From: Citrus sinensis
Taxonomy: Eukaryota; Streptophyta; Magnoliopsida; Sapindales; Rutaceae
NCBI RefSeq assembly: GCF_022201045.2
Contig: NC_068560.1
Coordinates: forward strand, 33,505,001 to 33,569,000
Direction of reading: 5' to 3'
DNA length: 64,000 nt
Shown here: positions 25,321 through 37,870 of the stretch, one piece after another
Layout: every line of letters starts with the position of its first letter
Numbering within the stretch: the stretch's first letter is position 1
The notes under the pieces: generated by a model
What the model was told of the DNA's origin: nothing
Databases searched by the model: none
Seen by the model: the letters and a program-made list of their open reading frames with translations, nothing else
Translations under genes and position numbers: made by a program

Positions 25321-25545
25321 CTTGACATTGTTTTTGGAATTTTATGTATGGTAATTTCAAAAATTTAAGGTTATAAATATTAAAATAACACTCGGTAGAT
25401 AATTGGAACTTTTATGAAAGAATATTAATAAATTCGTAACTAAGTAGCATATTCGTCGGGTTAAAAATGTAAATAACTACTCTTTCTCCGCAATACCTTG
25501 TAAAAAGCAAACAAAACAATCGAATTTCGCTCTTCATTGCTTTTA

Positions 25546-26572
25546 TATAGTGTTTACTTTTTAGAGTGAGAGTGAGAGGTGTGGATTCTTTCCATTCCAG
25601 TGTTTATTTATAATTTTTAAAGAGAAAGTAGGAATTTCACTCTGTGGGTCCCTCTTAATTTTAGAGTGGGGTGTAGGATTCTCACTTTCATAGGGTGTGG
25701 TGGGAGACTGGTCCACTCCCCCCTCTTCCCTTTTTAGCTTTATATTTAAAATAAAATAAATAATATCATATTTATTTAAATAATATTATTTTATAAATTA
25801 AAGTTATTAAAACTAATAATAATAAACATATTTATTTTGTTAAATTTAATAAAATAAATAATATATGTTTATTTAAATGACAATATTATTTTATTTTATA
25901 AATTAAATTTATTAAAAATAATATTATTAAACATATTTAAATATAATATTATTATATGTAATTAAAAATAATAATTTACATTGATTCTAAGTTGAAATTA
26001 CTTAAAAATAATAATATCATACTCATAGAGAATTAATAATATTACTATATTATATCTTTATTTGAAATATAATATTATTATATTTATTTAAAAATAATAG
26101 TATTATATTTATTTAATTAATAATAGTAAATATTTTATTCTAACAAAATATTAATTTTGTACTATATTATCAATAATAATAATGTTTCATTTGTGTTGCT
26201 ATTATTAATATTTTTTATTTACGTAATTCAAATTAAAATTAATAAAAAATTATGATTTACATAATTAAGAATATTAATAATTACTATTAATTTAAAAATA
26301 TAATAAAATAAATATTTTATTTTTCAAATATATTTTATTTATTAATTTTGTAATTAAAAATTGTAATTCTTTAAATAAGGGTAAAACTGTAATTTAAAAT
26401 CATTTACTCCTAATCCAGTACAATGTAAACATATAAATTGAATTTTAGTTTTAATTCCATACTCCTATTCCAGTATAAGTAAACAACATGCTCTCACTCT
26501 CACTCCTCACTTCTAATATCAGGATTCCCACTCCTCAGAATTCACACTCCAATCTAAAATGTAAATGCAACA
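25546..26572. mobile_element. PIF/Harbinger-like non-autonomous element (1027 bp)
   Basis: Flanked by TTA on both sides (25543-25545 and 26573-26575). The left end TATAGTGTTTACTTTTTAGA mirrors the right complement TGTTGCATTTACATTTTAGA. The subterminal regions contain GAGTGAGAGTGAGAG and CTCACTCTCACTCC. The AT-rich core shares blocks (TAATATTATATTTATTT, AAATATTAATTTTGTACTA, AAACTGTAATTT) with the element at 38344-39187, so both belong to one family. No transposase frame. Confidence 0.82.
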
Positions 26573-26575
26573 TTA

Positions 26576-27035
26576 ATCTTTTCATTTATTTCCATTCCAA
26601 TGAAATCCAATTATAAATTATAGAAAGCAGAAAAAAGATAATAACCGCAACAAATAAAAATGTGTGATATTTATATATGCTGTGCAATTCAAACATGCGG
26701 TGGGCAAGCAAATTACTTTATAAACTTCTGATGCTGTGCGACTTCCGTTCACATTGTAGGCATGCGTTGGTTTCGATAAACTACTACTTTTGAGACTAAA
26801 TAAACATAATATTAATTCATCAACAAATTAATAAATATAGATGTTTCTTATCTTTTCTAAATACTGTATCAATATCCTTAATAGTATTATTATGCTTGCT
26901 CACGAGTGATACACAATCTATACTTATAACCTATTACCATAAATATTGTATTGTATGACATCAATTGATTTTATTATCAATTGAGATACGAAAATATAGC
27001 ATTACTCTTGTTATATAGTTAAGCGAATATTTCAT

Positions 27036-27067
<32 letters not shown>

Positions 27068-27700
27068 GCTCCTCGAACTTATGCTGCCGCTTCTCCTCAT
27101 GACAGCTGGTATAATATGATCGACTGATAAAATAAGGCAACCGGTATGATTAACTCAATTTATGGTGCAATCGGCTTCTTAGCTAATCAGCCAAATTTTG
27201 TCAATCTTGGTGTCTAGATACGAACATAACGCCAGCGGAGCGCAACAAATTATTTTATCTTTTTCTCTGTTAAATTGTGATGTGATGTCGATTCCTGCTT
27301 GGATTTAAGGAGGTAAGAATTGAAGACGCAAGGTAAAAATATTTTAGCTTGCTTAACTTTAGTTGTTATTTCGAGATGGTTTTAGAAGAACACGATAATG
27401 GAAATGTCATTATAATATTAGCTGATGCTACCAGTCTGACAAGCAGCCCGTGAGGATAATTCTATCAATAAGGAACTGTCGAGAATGGAAAATACATTTT
27501 TATTTAATTGTAGACAAGTCTCCGTCTCATTTCAGAATATAATATTAATATTGGCCTACAACGAGCTTTCCAAATTCCCAGGCTCCCCGACTGGGACATT
27601 GGGTCAAGCAGGCTTGGATTTTTGTCAAACACTCGATTAAACTTCGATACATTCCATGGAGCGGCCACTTCTATTTTATTTTTATTTTTGAAAAATTGCA
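26576..27700. other. Intergenic DNA downstream of the polyketide synthase
   Basis: No gene recognised. Includes a (TA)n run at about 27036-27063 and, at its right end, the 3' UTR of the polyketide synthase gene. Confidence 0.5.
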
Positions 27701-27710
27701 GAAAGCAGAT

Positions 27711-28993
27711 TCAACAGGCGGAATCAATAGGGACGCTGAGCAAAATGACTGTCTCCACCGTGAGTCCCGGGCCAATTGCGAATAAAACACCCCACTCCAA
27801 GCCATCACCGGTGGTGGGTTTGGCCTCCTGCATGCTCTTCTTCCTTATCTCATCGAGTATGAAGTAGACAGATGAACCCCCCATGTTACCGTACTCACTC
27901 AGCACATGTCGGCTTGCCCTTAGTTTTTCCTTGCCCAGTCCAAGATTTAGTTCGACCTGGTCTAGAATAGCTCTGCCGCCAGGGTGAACACTGTAAAACA
28001 AGGAGTTCCAATCACTAATCCCAAACGGACTCACCGCATCAACTAACAGCTTCTCAATGTTCTTCCCAACAGTCGCAGGCACATCCTTTGACAAATAAAG
28101 TTCCATTCCCATTTCTTTCACGTGTGCCCTGATAAACTTGTTGGTATCGGGGACGCTCATTTGTGTGCTGGACACTACGTGGAACAATGGGCGTTCAATT
28201 GAGACCTCAGGATCCGCACCGACGATGACAGCCGCAGCTCCATCACCAAACACAGCTTGCCCAACCAAGATGTCCAGGTGGGCTTCTTGCGGCTCATGAA
28301 AATACATGTTCATGATATCCGAAAATACTACAAGAACCCTAGCCCCGGCATTGTTCTCCGCAAAATCTTTGGCGCAACGGATGGCGGCCCCACCAATGAA
28401 ACAGCCTTGACTGTATATCATGAGTCTTTTTACGGACGGTTCGAGGCCTAGAAGATTCATAAGACGGAGATCCGCACCAGGAATGTCGACGCCGGCCATG
28501 GCACTGAATACGAGGTGAGTGATCTTTGATAAAGGCTGGCCCCACTCTTTAATGGCCTTCGCTGCTGCTTCCTTACCAAGCTTTGGTACTTGCTCAATCA
28601 GCAAAGCTTGACGTGCATCCAAAGACGGGGCATTGTAGCTACGCATACTTGGGTTTTCTTTGAGCACCTCCTCTGTTACATGCAGATAACGTTTCTTGAC
28701 CGCTGATCTATCGCCTGCATGTTCGAGCAAATTAAGTAACATACATCAATTAACAAACGACATACAAACTAAGCGAAAACATTATCAAATATGCTTGCTT
28801 GCTTACATATGCGCTTGAATTTGTCTTTCAACTCTGTCTTGTGCTCGCAATCTGTGACACGAAAGTAGAAATCTGGATAGTCAGATTGGTTGAAACAGGT
28901 GGGAGGATTTGCAGTGCCAATTGCCAGTATCGAGGCAGGGCCCTTTGATCTCTTGGCATTAAGAAAATTTTTCACTTTCGCCATTGATTCCAT
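27711..28993 (-). CDS. Type III polyketide synthase, quinolone/acridone-synthase-like
   Basis: Two exons, 28993-28807 and 28714-27711, are joined inside a Cys codon (T|GC), the conserved chalcone-synthase intron site; 396 aa, the family's usual length. The enzyme should condense malonyl-CoA units onto a CoA starter. The catalytic Cys, His and Asn are present (SQGCFIGG at about residue 167, VHPGG, EYGNM), as is the gatekeeper Phe of AVFGDG. The pocket is far from chalcone synthase: in alfalfa CHS2 numbering I read T132M, S133A, M137I, T194M, V196M, T197Y, G256A, F265L and S338G. Changes at 132, 133 and 265 are known in acridone synthase, and a Met132/Ala133-type pocket recalls the Citrus quinolone synthase. 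A small cavity favouring short chains is therefore inferred; product and starter are not shown. The C-terminus ends VPIDSAC. Confidence 0.93.
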
Positions 28994-29065
28994 CTTGTTA
29001 AATTGCTTTAATTTAGTTAATTTTCTCGAGGGCTAGTTAGGCATATGGAATGCATTAAGCGTTTG

Positions 29066-29073
29066 TATTTATA
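29066..29073 (-). promoter_or_regulatory. TATA box of the polyketide synthase gene
   Basis: On the minus strand TATAAATA lies about 75 bp upstream of the ATG at 28993, within a short promoter that stops at the inverted-repeat element beginning near 29101. Confidence 0.7.
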
Positions 29074-29345
29074 GACCGAATTCGGGTGTATTTTTAATTT
29101 GAGTCATGCTAGGTGTCTCGAAGGGCGAGAGAAACGGCGGCACGCCCTTCCTGACAAAAAAATAAAATAAAATAAATTAATAATAATAATAAATTAATAA
29201 AAAATAACAGAGAAATGTTGAGAAATCGAAAACTCTATCGGCTTATCCACTCTCACCCACTCCCCTCCGTCCTCGCCATTTTCTTTCTTCTCTGAACAGT
29301 AATACTGCTGATGACGACACAACCACCGCCGACGACCGGTCATCG

Positions 29346-29640
29346 CCCAATTAGTCAATCCATTTTTTGTATAAGTGACTACCATCATCAGGATTTAGAA
29401 GAGCCTGAATCTCTTTAGCGATAACTTCAAAGAGCCTCATGCAGGGTGAAATAGCACTAAATGTATAAGCAGCAACTTTCATATTCTCAAACGGAGTTTC
29501 AATTTTCCCAAGAACTTTTTCTCCCTCAACTTTACCTGAAGCCGTTAATGGTAAAAAGTCAGTGCATTTGATTGTTGCATTGTTGGTAATGATCTCTTCT
29601 GGAAGTTCAAAGCCTTATTCCTGCACAAGGGATTCCTTAA
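29346..29640 (-). pseudogene. TENA/TH2-like exon fragment
   Basis: One minus-strand frame reads GFELPEEIITNNATIKCTDF, then ASGKVEGEKVLGKIETPFE, then AAYTFSAISPCMRLFEVIAK, and finally SHLYKKWID. This matches the TENA-domain part of plant TH2-type thiamin-salvage proteins (At5g32470 family), where the corresponding motifs are ATASGKVEG, TPFEKTKVAAYTLGA.TPCMRL and PYKKWIDNYSS. An in-frame TAA interrupts the start (before GFELP), a second follows KKWID, and the rest of TENA and the whole phosphatase domain are absent. It is a non-functional exon piece, probably carried in by the surrounding inverted-repeat element. Confidence 0.75.
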
Positions 29641-29939
29641 GTTTATATAAATAGATGTACATGTCTAATAAGAAGTAAGATTTTCTCTAAATTTCACTGT
29701 AGCTGTGGCGCCACATATTTACTATTGTTGAACTTTTTGCATTTCTGTTGAATCAAACAGAGAACTTAGTAGTACATTTCAGTAGACAAAAATTCAATTA
29801 ATTGCTTTTATTTTTTTAATTTTTCCCCTAAATTAGCTTAAGGATTCAATTAACGGACATGCTTAACTATATTAGCTTATCCACTCTCACCCACTCCTGG
29901 AAGAGAAGCTCAAAAGAAATGTAGCTTTTTGTTTCTAAG

Positions 29940-29978
29940 TAAAGTGGGAGATTTGAGTAAAGTGGGAGATTTGAGTAA
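29940..29978 (+). repeat. Two-copy 18-bp direct repeat
   Basis: AGTAAAGTGGGAGATTTG is repeated back to back and followed by a third partial AGTAAAG. A related AGTAAAGTGG occurs again near 30036. Confidence 0.8.
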
Positions 29979-30258
29979 AGAAACTCAGAAGGAGTGAAGA
30001 AGCTCAGAAGAAAAGGGTAGTTTTTTGTTTCTAAGTAAAGTGGCGACATTTTGGCTGCAGTAGATATTATTATACCCACATGTTGCCATAGCTTTTTGCT
30101 TTATTTATGTTTTCTTCGTGAGGCAGAAATTTATTATTATTATTATTTTATCTAGAATGACGCGTGCGTGATAGTGGGGGGAGAAACGGCAGCACAAGCA
30201 TTTTCCTTGTAATGCCACCGTTTCTCTCGCCATTCTCTCGTCGTTCTAGCCATTATGC

Positions 30259-33146
30259 ATTTTTTTTTAATTTTTTAATGAATATAAATATGGATGGGGC
30301 TATTTAAACTCACTAATTTTTTTAAAAAAATTTTACATTTAAATTAAGTTTTTATTTTTAAAATAATTTAGTTAACTCTAATTCTCTTTATCTTCCCATT
30401 CCTTAATTTCACCGTAAGTAATTTAAATTTTTACCATTCAATTTCAAATAATATAAACTTCTCAAAATTAATTACACAATAGCTATTACAAAATGGAGAT
30501 AAAAAATCAACCATAAAAGAAAGAATATCAATAAGATTTTCCCAACAATGAAAACTATAAAGTTTATTTAAGTTTCATATCTATCCTCGAAACAACAAAT
30601 TTAAGATGTACAATAGGAAAAGAATAATAATAAGAAACAAGAAATAAGGTTTGATTTACTAATAAAAGAAAAAAATCAATGGCCAAAAGAATGAAACTTA
30701 GATTTCAAGACGTATAATGTGATAATAAAGAAATAAAATTCAAATCTTAAAGTAGAAAAAGAAAAAAAAGTAAAACGTGATTTTGAGATTTTAAAATTTA
30801 CAATTCTAATAATTAACATATTTTTTTAAGCGGGTGTAGAGAGAAACTTAATGTGTTCAATAACATCACCCTAGCTATGCACAACTAATGGCTGCTCAGA
30901 GCAAAAGATTGCTAAATTTGTCTTTCAAACCCGGATCAACTTGTTAATGGAAACTTTTTAATTGGCCCCACTAAAATAAGAAATAGTCTACCACTTGTTA
31001 TGTAACTTATAAATTTCGTATTATGCTTTACTTGTAGGATCTTAAGTGTGGATATATAATTACATTAAATAGATGGTTTTTTTTTTGTTAGACCAACTGA
31101 AACACAACAAATTAAGTCTAAAATATTTATTAGTTTCTATAATTAGTATATTGATAATCTATATTAGAATCGAAATATCTAATTTTTTCTTAATTTTTTT
31201 TTGTCTTAAATAATATTTTAAATTATCTGCTCTCGTTAGATCAAATTTTTTAACTACGCCACTTGATATAATTGGCAGGTAAAGGAAAAGCGAAGGTGCC
31301 GTATCTGGCCATTTCTGATACGGAACATAAATATTTGTTTGGATAATCGTCACTTGAGTCACAATTGTTCGTTAAAATAAACCTGATGTCAGCTAAAGTT
31401 CCACCGATTATGCTCAATTTGAGCCTATAAGTGCCACCATTATTTATTTGGTTAGGGGAAAAAATAACTAACAATAATGAAAACGACACTTAACCATAAA
31501 TGAATTACCTTGATATCAATTTTTTTAGATTTAAACAATTTACGTTTTGATTTAACTAAAGTACCTTTGCATTTCTAACTCTGTTTAACTGCCAAACTCG
31601 ATCAGAAACCAAAATTACACGAACTTCAATTACGGAGGATTTAAACTTAGTATTCTTTTTTTTAATTTCTAATCCCAAAATAGCAAGGATTCAAGTTATA
31701 AACACCTAAACAATAATATTTAGACCCAAAATTTTTTTTTGACATAAATAAAATATAAGCAATGCCTAAGTACCCGAATTATTCAACAAACTCCAATCGC
31801 TCTAATGCTCTGTTCAGGCGGCTGAGGTTAAAAAAAAAAAAAATGCTACGGAGTTCATCTTCTCCTAGGCCAATCGTTCAATCTGGAAGGGCGGAAAAAA
31901 CAAAGATAAAAAAATAAAATATTTATCAAGCTGATCTTATAAGTTACCATAAATAATCACACCTCTCAATATGAAACATTTTTATCTTAAAAAACAAAAA
32001 AGACATAAGTTTGCAAAGCAGAATTCAATCAATGTATGCGGTGAATTTTATTATTAAAGTATTGTTTTATTATAAAATGATTAAATTAGACATAACCTTA
32101 AATAATTTTTTATTTTTTCGAGTATATTTAATAAATTGTTTGGACGTGTCTTTTTTCTTTTCAGACATGTAAAATGACGTAAAGTGAAAACTCAATTAAA
32201 TAAAATATAAGGGACTTCATAATCCGCTACATAAAATATGATAAAAATTCATATTAGTACACGATCCAAATAAAATTGAAAATTAATATGCATTACATTC
32301 ACAATAAAATTGTTACAATAATATTCCTTAGATTTTCTATTTCTTCTTATTTAGAGCCATTGGTATTGTGATACTTTTTTTGAGTGTCAGTTATCTTTTT
32401 CTATTCCTTCATCAAAGATTGAAGTATGATCATATTATGCCAGCCTCTTTTTATGATTGTGCAATACCGTCATTGCAGTACATAATTGTTATTAAGTAAT
32501 TTGATTGTGGCGGTAGTATGATATCTAATGGTTTATACGTTAGCGATTATAAAAAAAAAAATCTTTTTGTTAAAATATTATGGTTATAATATAAATTTTA
32601 GAAAAAATGTGGTTATTCATTTAATAAATTACTTATAAAAAATAATCCTTAACTGCTTTCAAAAGTTGTTATCAAAATTAAATTGAAATTAACAGTTTTT
32701 ATAAAATTTATAAAACATTATTTTTTATTAAAAAATTATAAAATAAACAGTTTATTAAATTTTTTTCTCAATACCAAATAGTTGGTAAACAATTTTTTTT
32801 CCAATAATTAAAAAAGAATCCCAATTCCTTTTCATCAAATCTTATTATAATAATATTTGTTAGCTGTTTTTGTATGAGGCGGCGGCGTAGATATGTTCCG
32901 GAGTCTTGGAAGCCATCTCGTCATAAGCTTCTTTGACAAACTTTTGTTGTTTTTTTCAGGAAGGCAAGTTCTTGTGGCCTTCTAATTTTATGCACATTTC
33001 TGGCAATACTTTTCTCATCAATAAAATAAATAAATAAATAAATAGCATTAGGAGTTCGATAATTAAGATTAAAAAGTGAGATTTGCAACCAATAATAAGT
33101 AGTTATAATACCAAGGTTTAAGTGACTATGATAGCATATAGCATGT
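30259..33146. other. AT-rich intergenic DNA, no gene recognised
   Basis: Short frames exist, for example a 79-codon one at 31250-31489 (-), but none carries a recognisable domain. The minus strand near 32870-32960 reads VKEAYDEMASKTPEHIYAAA, which looks protein-like but is too short to name. Confidence 0.4.
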
Positions 33147-33377
33147 GTGTATTTATGAAAAATTCTATGATGTCGTAATTAAAATAACGGCATTAATGCC
33201 GTAGTTATTATGTACCGTTAGATTAGATCAACGGCACATAATAATTATAATCATATAAATTTTATTTTTTCAACAGATTACAATCCGGTTAATATTTTTT
33301 GTAAGTAAAGGTTAACCGGTTAAAATTAAAAGAATCATTATATTTTTTTGGAAAATTATTATAACTGATTTATTTTA

Positions 33378-33560
33378 AAGAAGCAGTTGGCTGCTGTTGC
33401 TGCAACGGAAAGCAGTCGATTCAACAATGAGAATGGAGAGGATGATGCAGGGTTCGAAGAGATAGTGGAGGCAATCAGAGAAGCAGATAATACTGCAACA
33501 GAAATTAGGGAGTCAACTAATCGCACGGTTGAAGCTATCCACCAAAAGATTATTAAATAA
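33378..33560 (+). pseudogene. Unidentified coding-like fragment inside the large element
   Basis: A 60-codon frame reads KKQLAAVAATESSR, then GFEEIVEAIREADNTATEI, then RESTNRTVEAIHQKIIK and a stop. It is acidic, helical and protein-like in composition, unlike the AT-rich DNA around it. Coding-like sequence may continue past the stop (RPTEEFFAMTTLAMKEKHKC). I do not recognise the family. Within the element it may be a captured host exon or a piece of an element-encoded protein. Confidence 0.45.
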
Positions 33561-34389
33561 TGGATAAGACCTACTGAAGAGTTTTTCGCGATGACTACTC
33601 TTGCCATGAAAGAGAAGCATAAATGCTCTCGGTGCAAAATTATATGGTGGATTTTGCTAAGTTCGACTATGTGTAGTTGATGAAATAGATTTTGTTATTT
33701 GTAGTACATAACCCTTCATCTTTTAACAACACCGGACTTGCAGCTAGGATAGCCAAAGGCCTAACTGGGGATCTGTTTCTAGAGCTCTTTCAACAAATTA
33801 GATTTTGTCATTGAACTTCTAGTAAGTATAGAGTCGCTACGAAACTTTAAAGGCACTTTTTAAGTTTTTGTTCATGAACCTTAGTCTCCTGTTTGGCTAA
33901 AAATATTTAATGTCTGGTTATCTCATGTATTGACAGGACAAGTTTGACACATTCCGCATCATCTCTTGTGAATTCAGTAGATATTTTGAGAAATTAATTA
34001 TAAAAAAAAAAGTTATTACCATTGCATTCTTTTTTTCTTTTCTTTGAGAAGAAACCATTTAACTTTAGACTAACTTCCAAATTTACCTTTGTAATTTCGC
34101 TAAATAGGTAAATTTATTCAAAAGCTTTCCTCCTCGCAAGCTTAAGGCATTTCAACTTTGCCTACAACTACAAGTTAAAGAGAAATTATCATGAAAACCA
34201 TGCCACGGCCGCAGTATTTAAAATGTTCACAAGGAGCTTAGAAAACTGGGTTTTGTTTGATTACATGAAAGGAAATCGACAAGATTTATGTTACAAAAGA
34301 AACTTGGAGCTGATAAATGATGCGGTATAAGTGAACGTTTTGTCGTTCTCTGAGGAATTTTTCTACAAATTTTGATACAGCTATAACAA

Positions 34390-34800
34390 TTATAAATTTA
34401 ATTATATAATATTTTCATAAATAACAATAATATAATAATGAAAATAATAATAAATAAATAAATTATAATGATAATAATATCTTCATAAATAAAAATAATA
34501 ATAATTTCATAATAATAATAATAATAACAATAAAATTATAATTATAATAACATTTTTGCTATAAAATAATAATAATAATAATAATAATAACAACAACAAC
34601 AACAACTTATTATAATAATTGTAATAAATTTTCATTACAATGATATTTTCATAAATAATAATAATAATAATGAAATTATTTAATAATAATAATGAATTAA
34701 TAAATTATAATTACAATAATAGTTTAATAAATAATAATATTTTTATTTTTATTAATGTCATTATTATTATTTATTATAATATAATTTATAATAATAATAA
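34390..34800. repeat. Degenerate AAT/ATA trinucleotide repeat tract
   Basis: Long interrupted runs of AAT, ATA and AAC triplets (for example around 34565-34606) on an almost pure A/T background. A MITE-type end, ...TAGTAAACGCACCATGA, follows at about 35030. Confidence 0.85.
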
Positions 34801-35994
34801 GTTGTTACAAGTACTAACACTATAATTTTATTTATTTCATTATTATTATTATTGACAATAATCAACAAAGGGCATTTTAGTAAATTATGTTAGTTAATTC
34901 TGATTCGAAGGCAAAGTAAAAACATTAATGGAATGAATCCCATTTCGACTCCGATTCCTACATCTCAAGTAAATAACTTATTCTGACATTTCTGATTCCG
35001 ATTCTAGCCCATTCTAATTACTAATTAGTAAACGCACCATGAGTAGATTATTGTGGTTTAATTGGGTTTGATTTTTTCGAACCTAATTAACAATTAGTTT
35101 GGGTGGGATTAATTATAATTAACCAGTCTAACCCAACCAAATCCATAATAATAATAATATGCTAACAAGGATAATGATAATATGTTAATTCTTAATTGTA
35201 AAATTATAAAGACTTAAACGGTTAATCTAATTTTTAATTCTTTTTATTCTTTTAATAGAAGAGGCTATTTCATTCTTGCATCTGCTGCTCTGGACTATAA
35301 TTCTAAAACCAAAATCACTCTCTCGTATAAGTATATTTATTATCTTATAAGATTAATTTTAAAAGTAAGTTGGTTTCAATTTCTTTTTGTTTTTTAGTGA
35401 ATACTTAACAAAACATAATTATATATCACTTTCATTTTATTATTGGACATGATGGTAGCTAATTATCTAAAAAGTCTAACTTTGGTATTGGAAAAGGAGA
35501 TACTTGGGAAATAAAGTCTAGCTACTTATTGTGGAAATTTTCTTAATTTAAAGATAGTTAATTTTTTAACTTTCTTTATTGTACACTAGACAGTTAATGG
35601 AATTTTCATGTTATAAAATATTTATATTTGATTTTAATAAATTTCATTTCAAATTTCATATAATTTTCTTTGTTCAATTTTAAATTTTAATTTTACCTTC
35701 AACCTAATCAACTGAACTAGATGATTTAAGATTTGGGTATAATTAGGTTAAACAAGTTTATTTAATTAGGTTAGATGGATTTTATCTCAGCCCAATAAAA
35801 AATAGGCTAGATTAGATTTTCACTAACCATATCCAACCCAACTCATGCCCACCCTTATATCATACTATCTAAAATCGTAAAATTCACAATTAGATTTTCA
35901 AAAGAATGCCAATAATCCAACTATTTAAAAATTTTCACATTAGATATAAGCTGAGGCAGTCGACCTAAACTAAAATAATTTAAATTTCAGCTAA

Positions 35995-36215
35995 ATGTGA
36001 AATAAGAGAAAAAAAAACTTTAAACCACACAAATGACTCGTAAATTGAAGGCAAAATGGGTAAATTAGTATTGGAGTGGTAAATTGCTCTTCAAAATTAT
36101 TTTAAAAAAATGATATAGAATTTGCAAATTGACATTAAGTGTGAAATGAAATAAAAAAATATTTTAAACCACACATAAAACTAATAAATTGATGAAAAAA
36201 ATGGTTTACATACAT
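35995..36215 (-). repeat. Isolated copy of the ~157-bp satellite unit
   Basis: Contains TTGACATTAAGTGTGAAATG, CCACACATAAAACTA and TAAATTGATG in the order and orientation of the right arm of the array, but lies outside the left arm. Confidence 0.75.
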
Positions 36216-36889
36216 GGCGGTCATACAGTAATTATTACTTCTTTAATTCTTCTCCCATTTACTTGTCTAGTATCTTAAAATAACGTCCATAACAATTACA
36301 AAATAATTCTATGCTCAAATAACATTTGTATGATTGGAGAAATTTTAATATATCTTTGAAATACCATATCGGTTATATAATTAGTAAATGATATTATAAC
36401 ATGTGTTTATTTATTTTTAAAAACCCGCACGCAAGTGAGAGTTATTTACAATTAAGCTACACATATCATATATGCATTAATTAATTGTATTACCTTCTAT
36501 GTACTCTAAAATTCCTCATATAATTTATATTAATAACGTGAAGTGGTTTAATTTTGATGTTCTACAGTCTACGCACGTTTATAAGAACAATAACATTTAA
36601 TCATTTGTTAATGTACATAATAAATAGCATAGATTAGTTCATTTGTTTTGTTTCTTGAAAATATTGAATTTGGTAAGTATTGGATTGCGTTGCAAATTCC
36701 AATAAACATAATAATTGATTCCCTTAATCTATTTCATTAATCTTCACTTCTCAAGTAAGTCTATTTTTTGTTTTTAAAAAATAAGTCATCTTTTTTTTTT
36801 AATTTTTAATAATCCTTATCTAATTTCTTTTGTTTTCTCCATTCCCAAAATTTCAACTATAAATTTGGATTTTCAAACTCATTTTGATA

Positions 36890-37870
36890 AATTGCATGTA
36901 AGTTTTTGTTTTGTTCACAATTTCTTCTTGTAATTTACAACTCCAACATTAATTTATCCATTTTCCCATCAATTTACTAGTTTTATATGTACTTATGTAG
37001 TTTACATATTTTTTGTTTCATTTAACATTTAATGTCTATTTACAAGTTCTATGTAATTTTTCTAAGTTTTTGTTTTGCTTACAAGCTCTTCTTGCAATTT
37101 ACAACTCCAACATTAATTTACCCCATTTTCCATCAATTAACTAATTTTATGTGTGGTTTACAAATTTTTTATTTTATTTCACATTTAATGTCAATTTACA
37201 AGTTTTATATCATTTTTCTAAGTTTTTGTTTTGTTTACACTTTCTTCTTCTAATTTACAACTTCATAATTAATTTAACCCCATTTTTCATTAATTTAATA
37301 GTTTTATGTGTGATTTACACATTTTTATATTTTATTTCACACTTAATATCAATTTACAAGTTCTCTATCATTTTCTAAGTTTTTGTTTTGTTTACAACTT
37401 TTTCTTATAATTTACAACTCCAACATTAATTTACCAATTTTTCCATCAATTTACTAGTTTTATGTGTAGTTTACACATTTTCTATTTCATTTCACACTTA
37501 ATGTCAATTTACAAGTTCTATGTCATTTTTCTAAGTTTTTGTTTTGCTTACAAGTTCTTGCAATTTATAACTCCAACATTAATTTATCCATTTTCACATC
37601 AATTTACTAGTTTTATATGTGGTTTATAATTTTTTTATTTCACACTTAATGTTACTTTATAAGTTCTATATCATTTTTCTAATTTTTTTGTTGTGCTTAC
37701 AAGTTCTTCTTGCAATTTATAATTCTAACATTAATTTTCCTAAGGTTTTGTTTTGTTTATAATTCTAAAGATCAATTTACCACTCTAACATTAATTTACC
37801 TCATTTTTCATTGATGGACTTGTCTTATGTGCGGCTTACACATTTTTTGTTTCATTTTATACTTGACGTC
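36890..37870 (+). repeat. Satellite array, left arm (~157-bp unit, about 6 copies)
   Basis: The marker TTTCTAAGTTTTTGTTTTG recurs near 37058, 37216, 37373 and 37530, then in degenerate form near 37676 and 37737, giving a ~157-bp period. Each unit also contains TACAACTCCAACATTAATTTA, CATCAATTTACTAGTTTTAT and CACACTTAATGTCAATTTAC. The intervening frames of 60-75 codons are products of the repeat, not genes. Confidence 0.92.

Larger units (their letters stand above)
29101..30258. mobile_element. Inverted-repeat-bounded element carrying a TENA/TH2 exon
   Basis: The left end has CATGCTAGG...GGGCGAGAGAAACGGCGGCA. The complement of the right end has CATAATGGCTAGAACGACGA...GGCGAGAGAAACGGTGGCA. The two therefore form imperfect inverted ends about 55 bp long. 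A second partly inverted copy of the motif at 30180-30200 makes a local hairpin. The flanks are T-rich (TTTTAATTT against ATTTTTTTT), so the duplication is not convincing. A gene exon fragment lies between the ends (29346-29640). The element sits directly upstream of the polyketide synthase TATA box. A Mutator-like or fold-back origin is inferred. Confidence 0.55.

Noticed and set aside
31250..31489. 79-codon frame on the minus strand with protein-like composition
   Set aside because: No recognisable motif, no splice partner exons, no promoter; kept as intergenic.
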